Below are positions 1-5,950 of a stretch of 8,946 nucleotides of DNA, piece by piece; positions within the stretch are counted from its first letter, which is position 1, and the number at the start of each line of letters is the position of its first letter. The DNA comes from Prevotella sp. UBA7782 (GTDB lineage Bacteria > Bacteroidota > Bacteroidia > Bacteroidales > Bacteroidaceae). The stretch covers positions 1,652 to 10,597 of the forward strand of contig DLDC01000173.1 of assembly GCA_002480935.1 (NCBI GenBank), given 5' to 3'. The position numbers were made by a program, and so were the translations under genes. The notes beneath the pieces are model-generated. The model ran no database searches. It was not told where the DNA came from and saw only the letters and a program-made list of their open reading frames with translations.

Positions 1-231
1 GAACAAAAAGGCGAAAAACTGGTGGGACTTGTTCATCCGGACATTGAAGAGGCACACTCGCTGGGCTTCACTTCAGAGGACCTGGAGAGCATTATGGAGC
101 AGAACAGGAAGGAGCTCAACAACATACTTCCCTCTTTCTGCAAGCTGTCGGCCATCAAGATACATGATGAGGAGTTCCAAAAGACTCCTAAGAAGAGCAT
201 CAAACGTTTTCTGTATCAGGACGCAGTGTAA
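1..231 (+). CDS. AMP-forming acyl-CoA ligase, C-terminal fragment (5' end outside window)
   Basis: This is the 3' end of a gene that enters from the left edge. The reading frame is open from base 1 to the TAA at 229-231 and gives 76 residues. They match the C-terminal subdomain of the complete ligase encoded just downstream at about 45 of 74 aligned positions without gaps, including the shared GLVHPD segment near the start and the closing KTPK-x-SIKRFLY motif. In the ANL superfamily this subdomain rotates over the active site and carries the A10 lysine needed for adenylation, here the Lys in SIKRF. The GTG at 22 is an internal valine codon, not a start, because homology continues upstream of it. 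The family activates a carboxylic acid with ATP and then forms the CoA thioester. The exact substrate cannot be read from this fragment. The gene appears to be one member of a tandem paralogous pair. Confidence 0.9.
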   Translation, partial: EQKGEKLVGLVHPDIEEAHSLGFTSEDLESIMEQNRKELNNILPSFCKLSAIKIHDEEFQKTPKKSIKRFLYQDAV

Positions 232-250
232 GCGAACAATTATATGACTA

Positions 251-276
251 TATCCTGAGTAAAACGTGTAAGGATA
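251..276 (+). terminator. weak inverted repeat after the first ligase gene
   Basis: TATCCT (251-256) and AGGATA (271-276) form a 6-bp stem with a 14-base loop, 20 bases after the upstream stop codon. There is no T-run after it, so a terminator role is only possible. It lies between the stop codon and the promoter of the next gene, where a terminator would be expected. Confidence 0.25.
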
Positions 277-297
277 ACTAAAAACTGCACAAATAAT

Positions 298-328
298 TTT
301 GATTTGAGCAAAGAAGTAGTTATCTTTG
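298..328 (+). promoter_or_regulatory. Bacteroidales-type promoter of the complete acyl-CoA ligase gene
   Basis: A TTTG at 298-301 (-33 box) lies 19 bases upstream of TATCTTTG at 321-328, which matches the TAnnTTTG -7 consensus of the Bacteroidota primary sigma factor. Transcription would start near 333-336, leaving a leader of about 17 bases before the ATG at 352. The boxes lie downstream of the in-frame TTG at 304, so that codon would not be in the transcript. Confidence 0.75.
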
Positions 329-351
329 CACATTATAAGAAAAACTGTGCA

Positions 352-2016
352 ATGGAATCAATACCGAGTTTCAACGCGTTAATAGAGAAAAGTATCATAG
401 ATCATTGGGATCTTGATGCACTTACAGATTACAAGGGCAAGACGTTGCAATATCATGACGTGGCCCGGAAAATAGAAAAACTGCACATTCTCTTTGAGAA
501 TTGCGGCCTGCAAAAGGGCGACAAGGTGGCACTGGCCGGACGCAACAGCAGCAACTGGGCCGTAGCTTTCCTGGCTACACTTACCTATGGTGCCATAGCG
601 GTGCCCATTCTGCATGAGTTTACAGCCGACCAAATACACAACATCGTTAACCATTCAGACGCTAAGCTCTTGTTTGTAGGCGATGTCGTGGCTACGGTTA
701 TAGATGCCACGAAGATGGAAAAGCTGGAGGGTATCATCTATATACCTGATTACTCGCTCGTGGTGTCACGCACAGAAAAGCTCACATACGCGCGCGAGCA
801 CCTCAACGAGATGTTCGGGCAGCGTTATCCCAAATACTTCAGAAAGCAGCATGTGTCTTATTATAAAGAGCAAAGCCCCGACGAGCTGGCTCTGATAAAC
901 TATACCAGCGGCACAACAGGATTTTCTAAGGGTGTGATGATACCTTATCGCGCGCTTTGGAGCAATGCCGACTTTGCCCAGCACGTGCTGGGTGATGTTG
1001 TGAAAGAGGGTGAGAACGTGATAAGCATCTTGCCTATGGCTCACATGTATGGCATGTCGTTCGAGTTTATATTCGAGTTTCTCAAGGGCGTGCACGTGTT
1101 TTACCTCACCCGTGTGCCCTCTCCGGCCATCATAGCACAGGCTTTGGCCGATGTGAAGCCCATCATTATGATTGCCGTTCCGCTGGTTATAGAGAAGATT
1201 ATTCGCAAACGCGTATTCCCAAAGGTACAGAACAACCGAGTGAGATTGCTTCTCAACATGCCGGTTATCAGCAAGAAAGTGAGAGAAAAGATTTGCCAGC
1301 AGGTGTACGAAGCCTTTGGCGGACATCTGTATGAGCTCATTATAGGCGGCGCGGCGCTCAATAGCGAGGTGGAATCGTTCCTTAAACGCATCGACTTTCC
1401 ATTCACCGTGGGTTACGGAGCAACGGAGTGTGCCCCCATTATATGCTATCGCGACTGGCATACCTTTGTGAAAGGGTCGTGCGGACAGGCTGCCTATCAC
1501 CAGCAGGTGAGGGTAGACAGCAGCGATCCTGAGCATGTTGCGGGTGAGATTCTCACCAAGGGGCCCAACGTTATGCTGGGTTATTATAAGAACGAGGAGG
1601 CCACCCGAAAGGCAATAGACAAGGACGGATGGTTTCATACGGGCGATCTGGGCCTGATGGACGCAGACGGCAACGTGTTCATCAAAGGCCGTTCAAAGAA
1701 CATGCTGCTGGGTTCTAACGGACAGAATATCTATCCGGAGGAGATAGAAAACAAGCTCAGCTCGATGGCTCTGGTCAATGAGTGCATCGTGATGCAGCGA
1801 GGCGATAAGCTCATCGGCCTTGTTCACCCTGATTTTGATGAGGCCCGGAGCCTTAATCTGTCGGATTCTGACATAGAGAATGTCATGGAAGAAAACCGCA
1901 AGCAGCTCAATGAGGAGTTGCCGGCATATAGCAGACTCTCTGCCATAACCATTCACGAAGAGGAGTTTGCCAAGACTCCTAAGCGCAGCATCAAGCGCTT
2001 CCTTTATACCAAATAA
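352..2016 (+). CDS. AMP-forming long-chain fatty-acid-CoA ligase family protein
   Basis: This 554-residue protein is a complete ANL-superfamily adenylating enzyme. The family joins a carboxylic acid to AMP and then to CoA, mainly for fatty-acid activation in the cytoplasm or at the membrane. Visible motifs are the phosphate-binding loop YTSGTTGFSKG (184-194), YGATE (355-359), GWFHTGDLG with the ribose-binding Asp432 (426-434), KGRSKN (445-450), and the C-terminal TPKRSIKRF, whose Lys548 aligns with the catalytic A10 lysine. Length is normal for the FAA1-like group (COG1022). I chose ATG 352 rather than the in-frame TTG at 304 because a consensus promoter lies between them. No Shine-Dalgarno sequence is seen, which is usual in this phylum. 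The gene follows a paralogue in the same orientation but seems separately transcribed, and a strong hairpin follows its stop. The acyl substrate is not determined by sequence; fatty acid is most likely. Confidence 0.9.
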   Translation: MESIPSFNALIEKSIIDHWDLDALTDYKGKTLQYHDVARKIEKLHILFENCGLQKGDKVALAGRNSSNWAVAFLATLTYGAIAVPILHEFTADQIHNIVNHSDAKLLFVGDVVATVIDATKMEKLEGIIYIPDYSLVVSRTEKLTYAREHLNEMFGQRYPKYFRKQHVSYYKEQSPDELALINYTSGTTGFSKGVMIPYRALWSNADFAQHVLGDVVKEGENVISILPMAHMYGMSFEFIFEFLKGVHVFYLTRVPSPAIIAQALADVKPIIMIAVPLVIEKIIRKRVFPKVQNNRVRLLLNMPVISKKVREKICQQVYEAFGGHLYELIIGGAALNSEVESFLKRIDFPFTVGYGATECAPIICYRDWHTFVKGSCGQAAYHQQVRVDSSDPEHVAGEILTKGPNVMLGYYKNEEATRKAIDKDGWFHTGDLGLMDADGNVFIKGRSKNMLLGSNGQNIYPEEIENKLSSMALVNECIVMQRGDKLIGLVHPDFDEARSLNLSDSDIENVMEENRKQLNEELPAYSRLSAITIHEEEFAKTPKRSIKRFLYTK

Positions 2017-2018
2017 CA

Positions 2019-2068
2019 ATTATCCTGCATCTTGCATGCCTTTTAAGCGCTGCGAGATGCAGGATAAT
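2019..2068. terminator. bidirectional terminator hairpin between converging genes
   Basis: A perfect 14-bp inverted repeat pairs 2019-2032 with 2055-2068. It can extend by four more pairs (2033-2036 with 2051-2054, one of them G-T) and two beyond a one-base bulge. It begins two bases after the ligase stop codon and lies downstream of the converging Crp/Fnr gene. A run of six T at 2086-2091 follows on the plus strand but is 17 bases from the stem, so this is not a textbook intrinsic terminator. The location and stem strength still favour that role for both strands. Confidence 0.75.
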
Positions 2069-2128
2069 CGTAAGTATTATATACCTTTTTTGTGGGCCAG
2101 GTGCCTCTTGGTGATGCCGGGCAAGGGC

Positions 2129-2728
2129 TTAGTCGTCTAGCAATGTAGATGATCTAACGCGCGAAAGAGTCTCTGGCGTCATCTGCAAGTAGCTGGCTAT
2201 GTACACCAACGGCGTTCTCAGCACCACCTGAGGACTTAGCTTGCATAGTCTGCGATAGCGGTTTTGGGCAGACTCAAAGCGCAACATGTCGGCCTTTATC
2301 TGGCTGATGATGAGGCTCTCTTCCAGTATCTTGCGATACAATATCTGTATGTTCACATTGTGTAGTGCCACTTCTTCCAGCCTGTGTTTGGGCAGGGCAT
2401 AGATCAGAGTGGGCTCAAGCGCCTCCATTTGCAGGTGTGATGGCTCTTCCTTGAACAAGCTCTGAATGCACATGACGATGGTTTTTTCTACGCCAATGTG
2501 CTCTGTAAGCTCCTTGCCATTCTTTTGATAGAACTGGCGCACCAGCCCTCTTTCAACATAGCCGATGTCTTTGCAAACATCACCTTCGGTGAGTATCATC
2601 TCGCCCTTGGCATATTTGCGGGGCACCAGTATGCTTTCCAGCACGTCAAGTTCGTCGTGCGTCATCGTGCTATATTTGCGGGCGAGCTCACGGGCTATAT
2701 CTCTTGTGGTCTTTACGGGTTCTTTCAT
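2129..2728 (-). CDS. Crp/Fnr-family transcriptional regulator
   Basis: The 199-residue protein has the two-part Crp/Fnr plan. A cyclic-nucleotide-binding-like beta barrel covers about residues 30-120 (including KGEMILTEGD at 41-50 and YVERGLVRQFY at 57-67), followed by a long helix and a C-terminal helix-turn-helix around 172-192 (TPLVYIASYLQMTPETLSRVRS). The recognition part TPETLSR-x-R is typical of Bacteroidota members. The residues that hold cAMP in E. coli CRP (the GE-x-A and R-[ST]-A signature) are not evident. The three cysteines (52, 87, 162) are not clustered as in FNR, so the ligand is unknown. The ATG at 2728 is preceded by AGAGAGG at 2739-2733, four bases from the start, a better ribosome binding site than its neighbours have. 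It begins 36 bases after the lepA stop with no promoter box between them, so cotranscription with lepA is likely. Its targets cannot be inferred. Confidence 0.85.
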   Translation of the reverse strand: MKEPVKTTRDIARELARKYSTMTHDELDVLESILVPRKYAKGEMILTEGDVCKDIGYVERGLVRQFYQKNGKELTEHIGVEKTIVMCIQSLFKEEPSHLQMEALEPTLIYALPKHRLEEVALHNVNIQILYRKILEESLIISQIKADMLRFESAQNRYRRLCKLSPQVVLRTPLVYIASYLQMTPETLSRVRSSTLLDD

Positions 2729-2732
2729 AATT

Positions 2733-2739
2733 CCTCTCT
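2733..2739 (-). promoter_or_regulatory. ribosome binding site of the Crp/Fnr gene
   Basis: On the minus strand AGAGAGG ends four bases before the ATG at 2728. It is the only purine-rich Shine-Dalgarno-like sequence that stands out at a plausible site in this window, and it supports the chosen start. The spacing is slightly short. Confidence 0.5.
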
Positions 2740-2764
2740 TTCTCTTTTTATGTGTCGTAATAAA

Positions 2765-4546
2765 TCAGTCTAACTTCAGAACGGCAAGGAATGCTTTCTG
2801 CGGAACCTGAACGTTGCCTATCTGTTTCATTCGTTTCTTGCCCCGCTTCTGCTTCTCCAGCAACTTGCGCTTACGGCTTACGTCGCCTCCGTAGCACTTG
2901 GCAGTCACGTCTTTGCGCACTTGCTTCACAGTCTCTCTGGCTACTATCTTGGCTCCTATTGCCGCTTGAATGGCTATATCAAATTGTTGTCGCGGTATAA
3001 GCTCCTTTAGCTTCTCGCACATTCTGCGGCCAAACGCCACGGCATTGCTTTCGTGTGTAAGCGTTGAAAGCGCGTCGACAGGCTCTCCGTTGAGCAATAT
3101 GTCTAGCTTGGCAAGCTTGGATGGACGGTAGCTGTCGATGTGATAGTCGAACGAAGCATAGCCTTTTGAGATGCTTTTCAGCTTGTCGTAGAAGTCAATG
3201 ACTATCTCTCCGAGCGGCAACATGAATATCAGCTCAAGCCGATTGCCCGAAACGTAGTTCTGACTGACCAGTTCGCCGCGCTTGTCCAGGCACAGTTTCA
3301 TGATAGGACCTATATAGTCAGCTGCCGTTATGATGCTGGCCTTGATGTAAGGCTCTTCTATATGGTCTATCAGAGTGGGTTCCGGAAGGCCCGAAGGGTT
3401 GTGAACCTCTTTCACATTGCCTTGCTTGTCGTATACCATATACGACACGTTGGGCACTGTGGTGATGACATCCATGTTGAATTCGCGGTCTAGTCGCTCC
3501 TGCACAATCTCCATATGGAGCAGTCCCAAGAAGCCGCAGCGGAAGCCAAAGCCCAATGCTACAGACGATTCGGGCTGGAATGTGAGTGAAGCATCGTTGA
3601 GTTGAAGCTTTTCGAGTGACGCTCTGAGGTTCTCATAATCGTTGGGATCGATGGGATAAACGCCAGCAAAGACCATCGGCTTGACCTCTTGGAAGCCCTC
3701 TATGGCCTTTTCGCATGGTTGGTCCACGTGTGTGATGGTGTCGCCTACCTTTACTTCGGTGGCGTTTTTAATGCCGCTGATGATGTAACCCACCTCTCCG
3801 GTGGCCAATTCCTTTGTTGGTATCATCTCCATCTTCAATACGCCGACCTCATCTGCGGTATATTCCATGTCTGTTTGCACGAATTTCACCTTGTCGCCTT
3901 TGCGAATACTTCCGTTTTCTACCTTACATAAGGTGATGATACCGCGGAAAGAGTTGAACAGCGAGTCGAAGATGAGAGCCTGCAAAGGTGCCTTTGGGTC
4001 GCCCGAAGGCGCCGGTATGCGTTTCACGATGGCCTCGAGGATGGCCGGGACGCCCTCTCCCGTCTTGCCAGAAGCTCTGATTATCTCGTCACGCTCGCAT
4101 CCCAAGAGGTCTACTATCTCGTCTTCCACCTCGTCGGGCATGGCGTTGGGCATGTCGATTTTATTTATTACGGGTATGATACTCAGGTCGTGGTCTATTG
4201 CCATATACAGATTTGATATGGTTTGAGCCTGCACTCCCTGCGTAGCATCCACCACGAGCAAAGCTCCTTCGCACGCTGCTATGCTGCGGCTTACCTCATA
4301 AGAGAAGTCAACATGCCCCGGAGTGTCTATCAGATTGAGTATATATAGCGTGCCGTCTTGCTTATATTCCATCTGTATAGCGTGGCTTTTGATGGTGATA
4401 CCGCGCTCTCTCTCCAGATCCATGTCGTCTAGCATCTGTCCTTCCGTTATCTTTATGGTGTTGGTATACTCCAAAAGTCGGTCGGCCAAGGTTGATTTGC
4501 CATGGTCAATGTGGGCTATGATGCAGAAGTTTCTAATATGATCCAT
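2765..4546 (-). CDS. lepA: elongation factor 4 (LepA), ribosome-associated GTPase
   Basis: The 593-residue protein matches the usual length of LepA/EF-4, a translational GTPase that binds the ribosome, is reported to back-translocate stalled complexes, and affects initiation or ribosome assembly. The G domain is intact: AHIDHGKST (11-19), RGIT (48-51), DTPGH (74-78) with catalytic His78, NKID (128-131) and SGKT (159-162). Domain II, an EF-G-like domain III and an EF-G-like domain V follow. The LepA-specific C-terminal domain closes the protein, including the signature [17 protein letters not shown] (551-567) and the ending [11 protein letters not shown]. That tail separates it from EF-G and BipA/TypA. 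The start ATG is supported by the typical N-terminus [18 protein letters not shown]. It heads a minus-strand pair with the Crp/Fnr gene and is transcribed divergently from a small lipoprotein gene. Confidence 0.97.
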   Translation of the reverse strand: MDHIRNFCIIAHIDHGKSTLADRLLEYTNTIKITEGQMLDDMDLERERGITIKSHAIQMEYKQDGTLYILNLIDTPGHVDFSYEVSRSIAACEGALLVVDATQGVQAQTISNLYMAIDHDLSIIPVINKIDMPNAMPDEVEDEIVDLLGCERDEIIRASGKTGEGVPAILEAIVKRIPAPSGDPKAPLQALIFDSLFNSFRGIITLCKVENGSIRKGDKVKFVQTDMEYTADEVGVLKMEMIPTKELATGEVGYIISGIKNATEVKVGDTITHVDQPCEKAIEGFQEVKPMVFAGVYPIDPNDYENLRASLEKLQLNDASLTFQPESSVALGFGFRCGFLGLLHMEIVQERLDREFNMDVITTVPNVSYMVYDKQGNVKEVHNPSGLPEPTLIDHIEEPYIKASIITAADYIGPIMKLCLDKRGELVSQNYVSGNRLELIFMLPLGEIVIDFYDKLKSISKGYASFDYHIDSYRPSKLAKLDILLNGEPVDALSTLTHESNAVAFGRRMCEKLKELIPRQQFDIAIQAAIGAKIVARETVKQVRKDVTAKCYGGDVSRKRKLLEKQKRGKKRMKQIGNVQVPQKAFLAVLKLD

Positions 4547-4570
4547 CAGTAATTAGTCTTTTTTACTTTG

Positions 4571-4578
4571 CAAAGTTA
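4571..4578 (-). promoter_or_regulatory. possible -7 box of the lepA promoter
   Basis: Read on the minus strand, 4578-4571 is TAACTTTG, a match to TAnnTTTG, 24 bases upstream of the lepA ATG. No TTTG is present at the expected -33 position (near 4598-4601), so the promoter is only partly supported. Confidence 0.5.
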
Positions 4579-4632
4579 ATGCTTTTATTCCATATTTCCC
4601 TACCATTCATTCTTAATTTTACGAAAAACTGT

Positions 4633-4640
4633 TATCTTTG
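4633..4640 (+). promoter_or_regulatory. -7 box of the lipoprotein gene promoter
   Basis: TATCTTTG at 4633-4640 fits the TAnnTTTG consensus and lies 21 bases before the ATG at 4662. The surrounding 12 bases GTTATCTTTGCA (4631-4642) are identical to those at the ligase promoter (319-330). The -33 region has only a weak TTCTT (4610-4614). An AGGA at 4657-4660 sits one base from the ATG, too close for a standard ribosome binding site. Confidence 0.6.
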
Positions 4641-4661
4641 CATAGGTTAATTGCTTAGGAT

Positions 4662-5057
4662 ATGAAAAGATTTTTATTCATTCTTATTATGTTGCCCCTG
4701 TTTACGGGCTGCCATGAGAGCCTTGAGAAGCGTGCCGCGCGCGAGGCCAGAGAGTTCACTCAGAAGAGCTGTCCCACTCCTGTTGTAGACAATGTGCGCA
4801 CAGACAGTCTGGCTTTTGAGCCGCAAACGCGCACGCTGCATTACTATTATTCGCTTTGCAACCGTGCCGACGACCCTCGTATCGTATCAGCCAAGCGGAA
4901 AGAACTGCATGAGTCGCTCTTGCAATCGGTGAAGAATTCTCCTCAGATAAAGGCTTATAAGGACGCCGGTTTCTCGTTTTGCTATACCTATTATTCGTCC
5001 GGTCATCCTGGGAAGATACTCTTCGAGGCCCGCTTCACGCCTAAAGTCTATCGCTAG
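4662..5057 (+). CDS. small predicted lipoprotein of unknown function
   Basis: This 131-residue protein begins with a lipoprotein signal: basic MKR, a hydrophobic stretch (FLFILIMLPLF, 4-14), then a lipobox ending TGC, with Cys17 as the likely lipidated residue. The mature part is charged and soluble-looking. It opens with a helix rich in Lys, Arg and Glu (19-34), then has a TRTLHYYYSL segment typical of a beta strand, a middle basic helix, and a final FEARFTPK-x-Y strand. This resembles small hypothetical lipoproteins I associate with Bacteroidales, but I cannot name a family or function. Apart from Cys17 there are three cysteines in the mature part. The acidic S-D/E run that exports lipoproteins to the surface in Bacteroides is not clear after Cys17 (HESLEK follows), so localisation beyond the envelope is uncertain. 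It is monocistronic: its own promoter lies upstream, and hairpins and a converging gene lie downstream. Confidence 0.8.
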   Translation: MKRFLFILIMLPLFTGCHESLEKRAAREAREFTQKSCPTPVVDNVRTDSLAFEPQTRTLHYYYSLCNRADDPRIVSAKRKELHESLLQSVKNSPQIKAYKDAGFSFCYTYYSSGHPGKILFEARFTPKVYR

Positions 5058-5099
5058 CCGAGGCCATAGAGCCAAGGGCTCGCGGCCTTATGCGCTAGC
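5053..5099. terminator. interrupted hairpin at the end of the lipoprotein gene
   Basis: Three nested stems can form: GCTAGC 5053-5058 with 5094-5099, AGGCC 5061-5065 with GGCCT 5084-5088, and GAGCC 5069-5073 with GGCTC 5077-5081 around an AAG loop. The TAG stop codon (5055-5057) is inside the outer stem. There is no adjacent T-run on either strand, so termination is inferred from position and structure. Confidence 0.5.
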
Positions 5100-5104
5100 A
5101 AATC

Positions 5105-5135
5105 ATGGGGAGCACCCTTGCCGGATGCTCCCCAT
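5105..5135. terminator. terminator hairpin downstream of yebC
   Basis: A perfect 10-bp inverted repeat, ATGGGGAGCA (5105-5114) and TGCTCCCCAT (5126-5135), encloses an 11-base loop. It begins six bases after the yebC stop on the minus strand and lies between two converging genes. It lacks a T-tract, so it may act as a transcript 3' end or a bidirectional terminator together with the neighbouring hairpin. Confidence 0.65.
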
Positions 5136-5141
5136 AACTCA

Positions 5142-5888
5142 TTATTCGTTGCCAGCTTCTTCTTCAAGAGGCTTCATATTGGTGTAGACGTTCTGCACGT
5201 CGTCGAAGTCTTCTAGCTTTTCTACCATCTTGTCTATCGTCTCGCGCTGTTCGGGCGTAACATCTTTCAGATCGGTAGGAATGCGAGTAAACTCGGCCGA
5301 GGTAATCTCGAAGCCGTTTTCCTCAAGATATTTCTGTATGTCGCCGAAGCTCTTCGGATCGCCGTAGATGGTTATTTCGCCTTCTTCCTCGTCCTCATCA
5401 TACTCGTCGTCTACTCCGAAGTCGATGAGATTGAGTATCAGTTCCTCCATGTCCATGCCCTCTTTCTTCTTGAAGGTGAACACGCACTTATGGTCGAAGA
5501 GGAAGCTCAGCGAGCCCTGAGTGCCCAGATTGCCGTTGAACTTGTTGAACACTGAGCGCACGTCGGCTACGGTACGTGTGGTATTGTCGGTAAGCGCGTC
5601 TACGAAGATGGCTATTCCGTGAGGGCCATATCCCTCATAGGGCACCTCTTTATATTCGCTCTGGTCTTTGCCCATAGCGTTTTTGATGGCCCTTGTGATG
5701 TTATCCTTCGGCATGTTTTCGCGCTTGCAGGTAGCTATGATGGCGCGGAGGCGAGGATTATTCTCAGGCTCCGGTCCGCCGGCTTTCACTGCAATGGCAA
5801 TCTCCTTGCCCAGTTTTGTGAACGTACGAGCCATGTGGCCCCATCTCTTCAGCTTTGTTGCTTTACGGTATTCAAATGCTCTACCCAT
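5142..5888 (-). CDS. yebC: YebC/PmpR/TACO1-family protein
   Basis: The 248-residue protein is a full-length member of the YebC/PmpR family. Members have been described as DNA-binding transcriptional regulators and, more recently, as ribosome-associated translation factors related to mitochondrial TACO1. The N-terminus MGRAFEYRKATKLKRWGHMA is characteristic of the Bacteroidales form and fixes the start. Conserved segments follow: AVKAGGPEPENNPRLR, CKRENMPKDNITRAI, and YEGYGPHGIAIFVDALTDNTTRTVADVR, then GSLSFLFDHKCVF. Residues 160-171 hold ten acidic residues in twelve positions (DDEYDEDEEEGE), in an inter-domain part. The gene lies 62 bases downstream of pheT in the same orientation with no promoter box in the gap, so it is probably the second gene of a pheT-yebC transcript. 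Whether it acts on DNA or the ribosome here cannot be decided from sequence. Confidence 0.93.
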   Translation of the reverse strand: MGRAFEYRKATKLKRWGHMARTFTKLGKEIAIAVKAGGPEPENNPRLRAIIATCKRENMPKDNITRAIKNAMGKDQSEYKEVPYEGYGPHGIAIFVDALTDNTTRTVADVRSVFNKFNGNLGTQGSLSFLFDHKCVFTFKKKEGMDMEELILNLIDFGVDDEYDEDEEEGEITIYGDPKSFGDIQKYLEENGFEITSAEFTRIPTDLKDVTPEQRETIDKMVEKLEDFDDVQNVYTNMKPLEEEAGNE

Positions 5889-5950
5889 TGGATAATGTGA
5901 AATTTATTGTTTATTTTTGTTGTTTTATTTCTTTCAGACCCTTTATCTGC

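Noticed and set aside
22..231. A separate 69-residue gene starting at GTG 22
   Set aside because: Homology to the ligase C-terminus continues upstream to base 1 in the same frame, so GTG 22 is an internal valine codon.
766..1638. A 290-codon open frame antisense to the acyl-CoA ligase
   Set aside because: It is fully covered by a gene with intact catalytic motifs on the other strand, and its product resembles no family I know.
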